From contig OZ024878.1 in the NCBI GenBank assembly GCA_964017185.1, positions 5,589,151 through 5,653,150 of the forward strand: 64,000 nucleotides of DNA, read 5' to 3'. The stretch's first letter is position 1. Every line of letters starts with the position of its first letter. The position numbers and the translations under genes are program-made. Shown here one piece after another: positions 10,271-22,200 of this stretch. The notes beneath the pieces are model-generated. The model saw nothing but the letters and a program-made list of their open reading frames with translations, was not told where the DNA came from and ran no database searches. The DNA is from Rugalucina vietnamica (lineage: Eukaryota; Mollusca; Bivalvia; Lucinida; Lucinidae).

Positions 10271-10604
10271 CATTACGAAAACACGCCCATGCAATATACA
10301 GAGATTTTTCAAGTTGTAAAAAATGATAAGTTTCAGTAGAAAAAGTTTGATATTTTTCTTTTATTTGCTCAAAACATAGATACTGAGATTGTTTTAGCTT
10401 TAAAAACTGAAATTTTTCAGCTGAAAAATTTTGATATTTTTCTTATTTTTGCTCAAAACATAGATTGTGGGTACTCGTTAGAACCCACAATCTATGTTTT
10501 GAAGCAAAAATAAGAAAAATAGGTATACCCCTGCGTACCCCAGTTTTGCTATATAAAAGTGGGGTTTAAGGGGGTAAACATTATACGGACATGTTTTCGT
10601 GATG
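10271..10604 (-). mobile_element. MITE family B copy with partial internal duplication
   Basis: CATTACGAAAACACGCCCATG to CATGTTTTCGTGATG. The left arm text (TTTGCTCAAAACATAGAT) is present twice, so this copy is longer than others. Near-identical host sequence, GTAGACGCCATA...TATAACTGAAGA, flanks both sides. Confidence 0.85.
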
Positions 10605-10640
10605 GTAGACGCCATAAGTATAACTGAAGAAATATGATCA

Positions 10641-11254
10641 AAACATAAATAACATCTACCCGGTGGATTTTTGTGTTACTCATTATAATACCTGTATTTT
10701 CAGGACGTACATGTAATCACGCGAGGTTTTCCGGCAGGGCTTTTATTCTTTGGGTCTTTACAGAGAAAAAATCTATATTTAGACCAAAAGTGTTCATACG
10801 AATGATCAAGTACATTTTAAGTGTTCAAAGAAATCTGCTTTTACACTAGGTTGTAGTTGACCCATTTACATTGCCTCTATACAACAGTATTCAGTATGAC
10901 AAAGAAGTTAATAACTTGTTTTTTTTTTCGCCGTTCGGCCCATATATTTGTCAACAAATTCTCATAAATTCAGGTCAGAGTCATATTAATATCACATGTC
11001 TAGTACATAATTAAGCCGAGCATCAAAAACCTTACTTTAATACAGGCTAAATTACATGTATATCCGGTCCTGTTTGTGGCATTCTAAATAAGTTCTTCTG
11101 TTAATCGGATTTTACAAATTGTAGTATAAATCTGGAGTCATTAATTGCACTCTTTTAATATTTTTGTTGGAAGGAATATAAAGAAAGCTTCTTTTCTTAA
11201 AACAATCAGATTTTGCTTTGACATGGCTTAAGAAAGGGTCATCTTAGCAATATA
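10641..11254. other. Intergenic, no recognised feature
   Basis: AT-rich sequence between the two genes. The first exon and promoter of the metalloprotease should lie somewhere between here and 12998 but were not identified. Confidence 0.4.
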
Positions 11255-11490
11255 TGAGCTGCCGCATGGGAAAACCAACAATCTGCATAGGCGAAAACAA
11301 AGGCGCAGATCAGCTTCGCAGTAACTGCGAAGCTGATCAGCGCCTTTGTTTTCGCTACACGAATGGTGCAATTTCTCTACTTTCCAAATCCAAAATTTTG
11401 AGCCTCTAACCATCTTCTTTGACTGCACAACTCGGTTTGTGTCAGACCTGGTCGGAACCCAAATTGTTGGTTTTTTCACGCACAGACCCA
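11255..11490 (-). mobile_element. MITE family A copy
   Basis: Left end TGAGCTGCCGCATGGG, palindrome GCTTCGCAGTAACTGCGAAGC, right end CACGCACAGACCCA (slightly decayed). Confidence 0.88.
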
Positions 11491-11586
11491 TATATAGATA
11501 AAATATTTTGTATGAAAAATGTAGATAAACTGTGTGATGTTCATTAAGCATACTTGCTGTATAACATTTACGTGACTATTCTTATA

Positions 11587-11866
11587 CATCAGGAAAACAT
11601 GTCCGTGTAATGTATACCCCCTTATACCCCACTTTTATATAGCAAAACTGGGGTATGCAGGGGTATACCTAATTTTCTTATTTTTGCTCCAAAACATAGA
11701 GTGTGGGTACTCGTTAGAACCGCCTCGCCGAGGCGGTTCTAACGTGTACCCACAATCTATGTTTTGAGCAAAAATAAGAAAAAATATCAATTTTTTCAGC
11801 TGAAAATTTTCAATTTTTAAAGCTAAAAAAAATCTCAGTATATTGCATGGGCAAGTTTTCGTAATG
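11587..11866 (+). mobile_element. MITE family B copy, near-consensus
   Basis: CATCAGGAAAACATGTCCGTG to CATGGGCAAGTTTTCGTAATG. The central palindrome CCGCCTCGCCGAGGCGG is intact. Confidence 0.92.
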
Positions 11867-12138
11867 GATGTGATACAATTAAAAACGTGTCTGAACTAAA
11901 ACACCAGCCTAACCTATTCATTTTGAAAAAAAAAAAAAAAATAGTAAAAAGACAGAATGCAAAAACGTAGTCTTAATTCGTATTCAGGAAATGTTTCATA
12001 TTAGCCGTACGTGAAATTTTGAACATGTGGAAACCGATAACATGCAATTTTGTTACGACGTATATAGTTTTCTTTGTCATTATTTGTTTGGATTTAACTT
12101 GGAGCGAGATTCTACCTACAGGTTTGTAACTATAAAAT

Positions 12139-12366
12139 TGAGCCGCCTCGTGGGAAAACCAACAATGTGGTTTCAGAGCAGGTCCGACACAAACCGAGCT
12201 GTACAAGCACAGAAGCAGGCTAAAAGCTTGAAATTTCGGATTTAAGTAGAAGAGGAACTATGCTATCCGAGTAGCGAAAACAAAGTCGCTGATCAGGTTA
12301 CCGCGAAGCTGATCTGCGTCTTTGTTTCGCATATGCAGATTGTTGGTTTTCTCATGAGGAGGCTCA
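12139..12366 (+). mobile_element. MITE family A copy
   Basis: TGAGCCGCCTCGTGGG to GAGGAGGCTCA. One arm of the central palindrome is shortened (GATCAGGTTACCGCGAAGC). Confidence 0.88.
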
Positions 12367-12567
12367 AATATTTATTTGGAACTAATATTGTTGATGTGTG
12401 TAACCAAGTTCACGATCTAGAGACAGTATGACAAGAAAAAACCGTCAGCAGCGGCTTGAAATACTTTAAGTAAATTGTGTCGAATTTTTCTTTTTGCAAA
12501 AATATTAATGTGAATTTTATATAAAATTAATTTTCTTTTTTCGCATCAAATCTTTATCAAATCTCAT

Positions 12568-12780
12568 TTAAGCCTGGCTTCCCTTTCATGGGACAAAGGC
12601 AAACAGTATAGCCCCAGATGGGACGCCGCAGAACGCGGCGTCCCATCTGGGGCGATTCTGTTTGCTTAAAGGAATTTTATCGAAAAATGGAATAAAATTT
12701 TGAAATCAAACCTGAAGCCCCTACACATGAAAGTGGACTCACCCAAATTATAACGATGGGTGGATCCATATATGGGTTAA
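12568..12780 (+). mobile_element. MITE family C copy
   Basis: Bounded by TTAAGCCTGG and ATATGGGTTAA. The centre GACGCCGCAGAACGCGGCGTC is a perfect hairpin apart from the loop. Confidence 0.9.
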
Positions 12781-12998
12781 AATGATAATAACCTCACAGG
12801 AACTTAAGTGATTCAGTATTAAATAAAATGGGAAAAAACAAACAATTATCATTCCAGTGGTTACCTAAAATCATTTGAAGACCTAATGCTATAAAATAAA
12901 CGAATAAATAAAAATAGAATAAACGTTGTTTGTACTATACTACATTGTCTCTCAAATATTACATGCAGGTCTATGTAAACCACATAACTATATTTCAG

Positions 12999-13219
12999 GT
13001 CAGTATCATATCATTCTATCACGAAGTCATGAAGAATCTCTGCAGCGATGCCAATTCCCAGAAAATCTTCACCTTACTCTGACACCATGCTCTACAAAGG
13101 GAGACAACATCTCACTTAAACTTCAGAGGAATGACGTCAGTCAGAGTGACGCTACTTTGTATTCAGTAAGGAGTTCTGGTGTTGTTTTCCTTGCAAGTCC
13201 TGAAATAGCAAATAAAAAT
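12999..13219 (+). CDS. Metalloprotease exon, prodomain
   Basis: Acceptor ATATTTCAG, donor GTATGT. Encodes GQYHIILSRSHEESLQRC, then LYSVRSSGVVFLASPE, typical of a propeptide of the ADAM type. The reading frame stays open upstream to about 12923 with a hydrophobic stretch but no ATG, so the true N-terminus is unknown. Confidence 0.8.
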
Positions 13220-16200
13220 GTATGTACACAAAAAATGATGTATTTTCAAAGATGTAAGCTACTATTATATTTTGCGCACTGTATCATGTTTAAAATATGC
13301 AATTCTATGAGCGGAACGGAAGTTTATATGACCTTAATTTGAACTTACAAAGGCCGCCATCTCACAAAGCTCAAAGGGGACTTCTCGAAAACTGTCACGA
13401 CAAGAATTTTAGTTACTAACAATGAGTAATTATTTTATGTTATGGTTGTCATTTTACTAATCGAAACCGACGTCTATACCACAAAACTAGCCGCCTGTCA
13501 AATTAACGTCAATTGAAATAATTCGTTATCAACGTCATTTATAGGACTGTCGTGACTTGATATGCCGCCCTAGGGATGTGATAGAAGCTACGCTGATGTA
13601 TTACACTATTACTGACTGAAAACAGGGTTGATGTCAAGTCTTTCTTTTTAATTCTCAAAATACTAATATATAGACTGGAAGTCCATGTTGGGTTGAGTCA
13701 ACCTTTTCATACTTTAATCGCGTATTTTCATTATGTTGATGTCTTTTTTGCAGGATACCTCGTTGTATCAAGACATACTAACTGGGACGCTTATTTCTAC
13801 CCAGTGCCCACAGAAATCCGATTCCATTGCTTATGTGAGTTGCTTTATCTACAAAACATATGCTATACCGGTAGCCCCATAATGAATTACAAAACGATAT
13901 CCGTATGTATCCGTACATGGAAAATAAACATTGATTATCATTTACTTGTGACTTACAGTAAAATGCAAGGAAACTGGATTGCATGATGCTGATAATTCAA
14001 AGATGCATGGTAATAAGGCTATACCATTTTTCGCACGAACAGGCAAAGGCGAACTTGGGATAGCGTTGCACATTGAAATAAGCAACAAAAATCTAAAAGT
14101 TTGCAGTATATAAGCCTTACCTGTAAACCCTAAAACGCGGGTGAGTCGATAGTCTTCGTTTATAACGGTTTCCTTAGATCTATGAACGATTTATAGGTGG
14201 ATATCGTTTGTTTGTTTGTTTAAATTGATGCTCAACGTTCTAGTCAACAGATATGGCCATGTTGCCTCCAATTTAGGGGACTATTGCCAAAAATTAGGAT
14301 GTCATGACTTCGAAAAAGTGCTTCAAATATACCCACCCAAAAAGCAAGTAAGGATTATAATGCATGGGTGGGTTGACTTGGAACCACCTTTCTGGGCAGG
14401 CTGAGTGATCAGTTAGCTTTGCTTTGAGACACAAATAGCCTAGTTATTTCTTTAGGCCCCAACTGGCGGGGGCACTTGTTCCCACCAACCACTCTTCAGG
14501 CGGATATCGAGTTGAAGCTCTTGATATTTATGCACATCAAGTATCATGTGACAGTTACATGTATATTGAAAATCGCCGCCTCGTGGGAAAACCAACAATG
14601 TGGTTTCCGACCAGGTCCGACACAAACCGACCTGTACAGTCACAGAAAAGAGCTAGAAGCTTGAAATTTCGGATTTAAGTAGAAGAGGCCCTGTACTATC
14701 CGAGTAAAGAAAACAAAGGCGCTGATCAGCTTCGCGCCTTTGTTTTCGCATATGTAGATTGTTGGTTTCTCATGAGGCGGCTCAAATAATGGTCAAAAAT
14801 CCACAGGAAGGAGTTATACATCACATGGACAGACATCGTATACTATCTTCACTAAATCGAGACTCTAACACCATATATGCTCGACCCTGTTCCGTCCAAC
14901 TGAAACCATTCTCCACATTGTCAAACTCATTCAAAGACTACTCATTGTCAGGTAACGTAATATGATATGTAGCACTTTCTACTAGTCGTTGAGTCACTGT
15001 ATTAAACGAGGTCTACATTTTCATAGTAACTATTTCTAAAGCATCACTTTTGAGAGAACATACTAAATTAAAATGAGAATAAGAAAGCTTGACTGACTTA
15101 AACACTTAGCTTGTTGTTCTATTTACAAAATTACCATCTGAGCCTGTGCATGAGAAAACCAACAATTTGCATGGGCAAAAACAAAGCCGCAGATCAGCTT
15201 CGCGGTAACCGCGAAGCTGATCAGCGCCTTTGTTTTTGCTACACGGATAGTACGATCCCTCTCCTACTTAAATACAAAATTTCAAGCCTCTAACCATCTT
15301 CTGTGACTGTACAGGCCGGTTTGTGTCAGACCTGGTCGGAAACCCAAATTGTTGGTTTTCTCATGCACAGGCTCATCTGATAATTTACCTAATAAAAGTT
15401 TACAACGTTACCTGTTTATACATAAGATTTTAATTTGAGATTTATGCCACATTTTCTCACTTATGAGCCGCCTCGTGGGAAAACCAATAGTGTGGTTTCC
15501 AAACAGGTCCGATACAAACCGACCTATACAAGCACAGAAAAGAGCTAGAAGCTTGAAATTTCGGATTTAAGTAGAAGAGGAAGTGTACTATCCGTGTAGC
15601 GAAAACAAAGGCGCTGATCAGCTTCGCGGCCACCGCGAAGCTGATCTGCGCCTTTGTTTTCGCATGAACAGATTGTTTGTTTTCTCATGAGGCGGCTCAT
15701 ATGTCATCTTGCAGAAGATTTTTAATATGGATACAATAGCTGATGAATGTTTCAGATAATTTTCAAACCATTCCACACAAGTCATTGTCTACAGAAATCC
15801 CAATTGTTCGAAATATACGTGATGTTTTGGGTAGTGTGACGTCATACACGATTGATATCCTTGTCGTGGTAGATTACAGTGTTTATAAACGGTAATGTCT
15901 TGTATATCCGACAAAAAAAGAAAGACAATGATCATAAAATCGATTTTTTTTCTAGAAAACTACATACAATATAGAAAAAATGTTAATATTATTTGCAAGA
16001 AGGATCTTTCTACAGATTAATAATTAGTTCCTTTCCGGTTGGATATTTTGCTGTGAAAGAGCTTGCTATTTAATATTCTATTCGAATGTACAAATTGAGC
16101 CACTGCATGAGAAACGCAACAATTTGCATAGGCGAAATAGCCCAGTCATATTGTAGGAGGACCCACCACAAATTGCAACACAAATCATTTTTACATTTTT

Positions 16201-19200
16201 AGGTACCTTAGACCTTTATATTAAACATACTAAAAGTAGGACAAAATCGGAGGATATGAAATTTGATTTTTTTCAATGTTTTGGTTTCGAATGATTTTTC
16301 CCATTGTGAAACTACTGTTGACATGGTAATCGGCTCTTAACATTACTTTAGAAGGCATTTTCAGCTAATTATATTGTATTTAGATGGGAAATGATAATCT
16401 TACAGAGTATGGTTCAACATAATCCCAAAACTATAAGCCAAACAGGCGATATTTATGTTTTATAAGCACTGATTTACCCCACCCACCTATACAAATTTTT
16501 AATGTTCGTCTTTTGGACAACTGATATTTTTATTGCACTGGCTTGTATTTGGAATGTGTAGATGACCTTAAGGTGAATGTTTGAGGATAACAAATGTGCT
16601 TAACATATATTTTTATGTTTCTAACTCTTTTGCACTATGAAAAAATGCATGGTTTCCATGGCAACCATTAACGTGATTCTTGAGCATGGGGTGTACCTAC
16701 AAAATCATAGAAAAATCTTGGAAAGTATAGGGGTGTACATACAAAATCAGTTGTTACATAGCTGTTAAGAAGCTCAGGATGCTGAAAGAAGTATCAAATG
16801 AATGCTATGGTGTACTACATGTATGAACCTAAAGTTTCATATAAGAATAATTTGATTTTCAACTTCATGAATTTTAATGGAAACTTTAGAAATAGGAATG
16901 AAAAAGTGGAAAAATTAAATGGATAAATTTACAAAAAAGACTTGTGTCTTGGCAATCAAAAGCCAAAACATGCTGAAAATGGCATCAACTGGTTGCCATG
17001 ACAGGATTATACCATCCTATACTACACGATAGAAGTCATTTGATTTTTTGCTTTATGAATATCAACAAAACCCTTCGAATTTAGAGGAAAAAACTGACAA
17101 AATATGGAGGTATACATAGAAAACTCATTTATCTTGGCTACTGATAGACCTAGAAAGCTATAGTTGGTATTATATGATTGCTATGACAATATTCTATAAA
17201 CACAAAATCTAATGTATAAATCATCAGTGATGTTTATTGTATGGGTATTAATGAGCACTTTATAAATAAGATCATATAAATCCACGAAAAATGAAGGGGT
17301 ACACCAATAAAATTGTTTATATCTCAGCTGCCAATTTCCTTAGAGCGCTAAAATGGTACCAATAGAATGCTAGGACAATGCGCTATTACCAGGTAGTCTG
17401 ATAGTCTAAACATATGTTTTTAAATTCTGTGAATGTTACTCAAAATTTCGAAAATTGTAATATTAACAGAAAATTGAAGATTGTGCTCATACAAAGTATA
17501 TTGAATTTTGGTTGCCAGCCAGCATGCTTTACGTAACTGAATACATTGCAAGAAAACATAGTCCTAGCTATTAACTGATGTCATTTTGAGTTCTCTACAG
17601 CTATTGGCAGTCGATGTATAAGCCATTTTGTTGGTATACCCCTTCAGTTTTCGTTGATTTTTCTCTTATTTATACAGAACTCATTCATATCCATACAACA
17701 GAAATAGCTGGTGTTTTACATATAGCGGTAACAACATACATGTATGGTTATAGAACATTGTCCTAGCAACCATTTGATGCAAATTATAGCTCTCTCGGTC
17801 TATTAGTTGCCAAGATACATTTGTTTTTCTATGTATACCGCCTTATTTTTTCTGTAATTTGCCTCTACAGTAAATTCAAATGGTTTTGTTGATATTCATA
17901 AAACTAAAAATCAAATAAATTGTATATTGTAGTACGTACAGGATAGTATAATATTGCCCTAGCAACCATTTGATGCCATTTCAGCATCATGTTGGGGCTT
18001 TGATTGTCAAAATATATTTTGTTGGTTTATCCATTTAATTTTTCCACTTTTCCATTCCTATTTCTAAAGTTTTCATTAAACTTATTAATGAAATTGAAAA
18101 TCAGATCATTATTATATCATACTTTAGGGTCATAGTACATTGCCATAACATTCATTTGATACTTCTTTCAGTGGCCTGGGTTTGTTAACAGATCTGGGAC
18201 AAGTGATTTTGTATGCATACCCCAATTTTTTTCAAGATGTTTCTCTGATTTCTTTTTTTTTCTTTATTAATTTTCATGAATAAGCAAAATCAATGATTTG
18301 AATAATAGGTATAACTAGGTCCATACAGTATTTTTGTGAGTACACCCAATTCTATACAATAGCACCAGGGGTGGGTGTAGAATCTATGTAATTTTACAAC
18401 ATGCAAATGTGTTCATTCTTGAGAACAATATTTTATTGCATTAAGGGGGTCCCTCTGACCACACTGACAGCCATGATTATTGGTCCCAGGGATGCACGAC
18501 AGATCTTAAAACCCATCAAAAACCTTCTAATGGCTATAGATTTTCCCTTGTTTTTCCTCGATTCTCGACATTTTTATTAATAATTTAATATTAATGAATA
18601 TGCAATTGAGATAATTTTTTCATTTAGGCCCACCATCAATAAATATGTTATATGATAGTACTGGCTCAATAAAGTGTCACAATGACAGTTTGAGCCTAAA
18701 ATTAGTTTATTATGGATTTTTTCTGCCATTTTTTAATGTTTTCATATAAATTCATGAAGTGTGCAAATTAGATAACTTGCATAACTTACCATTAGGATAA
18801 AAGAATTATATCTAAGCTTTACATTGAGACCAGGTGCAGTGGTTTAGGGCAGGTAACAGCGGAGACATGACCAACTTTGTATGTACACCCCATGCTCAAG
18901 AATCATGTTAATGGTTGCCATGGAAACCATGCATTTTTTCATAGTGCAAAATAGTTTATCTTTGGGGACAAAAATTCTTTGCATTTTGGGGGTTCCAATC
19001 ATGGAACGATTTGGCACCCATGAAAAATTGTCTTAGGGTAGGGGCCTACAAGGTAGGTCAAATTAGCCCCTGAGGTATAGCTATTTGCTATTAGCACAAG
19101 ATTTGTGTAATATGTGCGAAATCTGAGCACTTTATCTTGAAATGACTGAAAACTGTTGATTGGGATAATAAACACAAAACAAACAAACTTAGATGAGGTT

Positions 19201-22200
19201 ACACTTTGTAAACTAGAGAAAACATAAGTATAAGTAAGTTGTAGTATGAAGGTTTGGAGAACAGTGCAAAATACAGTGGGTGGGGTAAATCCATATTGAC
19301 CTGATGCTCTTTTCAAGAAAATAAAGCAATAAGGAATCTCATCCACAACTGTTTATGAATACGATAGCCTCTAATCATATTATCAAACTTATATCATGTC
19401 AAGAAAATCCTGGGTAATAATAAAAAACGACCATATTTCTGATGTTTTAGAAAATGCAATATGGAAATTGATGCGCCGAAAAAAAAGACCAAAAAAATCA
19501 AATTTCATATCTTCCGATTCCGTCCTACTTTTAGTATGTTATTTAGGAAGGGTGTTTCTCCACAGAAATGCAAGAAACATTTGTGTTGCAATTTGTGGTG
19601 GGTTTGCCAAAAATACCGCTAATTTGACTGGACTAAAAACAAAGCCGCAGATCAGCTGTGCAGTAACTGCACAGCTGATCAGCGCCTTTGTTTTTGCTGC
19701 ACGGATAATACAATCCTTCTTAAATCCAAAATTTCAAAAATTTCAAGCTTCTATAGCCTGCTTCTGTGACTGTACAGGCCGTTTTTGTGTCAGACCTGGT
19801 CGGAACCCAAATAGTCGGTTTTCTCATAGGCTCATAGTGTCTTGTGTTATAAGAATCTTACATGAGTGTCAGGTATGGATAGACAAATCTGTCCCGAGAG
19901 TCACATTTTGGCATCACGAGGTTCGCCGAGTGATGCCAAACTGTGACCCGAGGGACAGATTTGTCTATCCATACCCGTCACGCATGATGGATTCTTTTCT
20001 TGCACACCTTGATGTGGCAAAGCTTGACTGGATCAATGGTATTATAGGGGAACCCTTGATTTCCTCGTATATAGAGAAGAAAGTGTGGATACCTTAGCAG
20101 CAGATACGCAAAGGCCGCTCGCAAGGATATTTTCATGTGCATAGCAACGGAAAAACGTTCGATTTCTTTGGAGTTCAAAACGAATCGACAATCAGTGCCT
20201 TCATTTGCAGCAATCGCCTGTAATATATAGGTTTTCAAATTTTCTCAGACTTTCAGAGAAATTCCTGCACATATTTCTGCAAATCGACACATGCACTTTT
20301 CTCAATATTTTTTGGTCTTTGTGTCTTATTTCTTCAACCGAAAGTAAGGTTCAGTCGCACCAATAAACAGATGAGAATAACGAATTCAGGCTTAAATAAA
20401 CGTTTTACTCCCATTTGGACACCTATTTCATGATCAAGATCAATTTTTCGACCATTTGCATCCAAAAATTCCGAAAAATAAGCGTTGGAGTCATTTTTCT
20501 TTGCAAATGTTTGTGAACGTACCCTCATTCCAAAAGTCAACAATGGCGGTCAAAAACAAGTTCCCAGCCTGATTCACGCCACCAACATGCTGACATTTTC
20601 GACTCAAATGTGAAAGGAAAGATGTGTCACAAAATGCTGAGTAACAAAACTTACTTCAAAGACATAATCCTGTAATGAAATCACATAAATGATGTCTGTT
20701 CCTGCTTCTTTTTATAAATAAACAATCCAAACATGAACTGGTTATGACGCAAATTGACCTCCAGATGCTGACGTCATAACTCTGCGATAAGGGACATTCA
20801 ATAAATTTCAAGACAGTCGATTTCAGTTCAAATCGGTATCACAAAATGCAATTTTGAAGTGAAAATTAAAATCTCTATATGGACAGAAATATGCAACTGA
20901 TCAATGTATACAACAGCATGTCATCATGCAGCACGTGAAATGGAATCCAATTAGTGATGTGCAGGTGCGACCAATGACCCCCCCCCCCCCCGCCACTCTA
21001 CTCGCTCACTGAATGATATTGTAATATCCCCACGGTCGATCACGCTGTTTTATTGACTTTATGATTGACTCTTGTATTTTAAACGTATTTTATTCAGTTT
21101 TACGTCCTTTTCAATAGTATTTCAGTTCCTATGAGACGGACCAATTAGGCTAAATTAGTAGATTGTATCAGATGGGACGAAAACCTGGCACACTCATGCA
21201 GAACTTGGCTTTTCTCATGTGTGGTCCGTATGGTGTTCGAACCCACATCACGCCTAGCGGTGAGATGATCGAATGATAAAGTGCGGTAATGAAATATCAG
21301 CGCTTTTAGCCACGGGGCCGCCTAAAACAAACATGTATTGAATGATATGTATGCATGTGAATAGAAATGCGATGAGGTGGTCCGTACGCTTCCTCCTCTC
21401 TCTTAGAAGGTTGGGTTTCTTTTCTAAATCGGACAAATTTAAACTTGTAAAATATGCGGTCCGGCATGGGCCTGGTCACATTTTTATGGCCGAACGAAAA
21501 CGGTTTTAATTGGCCTTTTTCAATTTTCAATATTTTGGTCCAGTATCATGTATCATAGACCGTTTCCATTTTTCATGCGGCGACTCATGATTATTGATTG
21601 GTGATCATCTGATAAATAAATTAAAACAAAAGCATGCTTTTGAAAGTTGCAAATATATTAACGACACATTATCTTACTGTCTGAAGCGATGAACATGCGG
21701 CATAGTATTCTTTAATTTTGTGGTAAACATGTGAACTAGCTCAAATAAGAGGTAGTGAACTTTGGTTCCAATGGCAATAAAGGTTGGAATAAAGTTTTTG
21801 TGAATGTTTTGGAATGTTAATAGTGAAAAACAGAAAAATATCGCAATGCTGTTCAATGTAAAGATAATCTCGCGGTACATACGGCGCAAAAAATGGTTGA
21901 ATCCGAATTAATTTCGCCGCTATATTCACTTTATGAAAGCACCAAACAGAATCGGTAATAATTGGTAATAAAAATAGTGGATTCAACCGTCATTTTGTGT
22001 CGTGATCATAGACAAATTATTTTTGAATGGAACAACTTTGCGATAATCAACCCTCAATCATTAAATACGTCGAATGTATTCACGAAACCACTGAGACCTA
22101 TTTCTGGTTACCTTTGGAACAATCTCGAAATTACCATTGCCGGAACATTTCAACTACCTTTTTTGGAGCTCGTTCCCATGTTTACCACATGTATTGGATA

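Noticed and set aside
19396-20097. Longest plus-strand open frame in this part (233 codons)
   Set aside because: It runs through the end of the 3.5-kb foldback, a family A half and the hairpin at 19871; no domain motif and no conserved start. A by-product of repeats.
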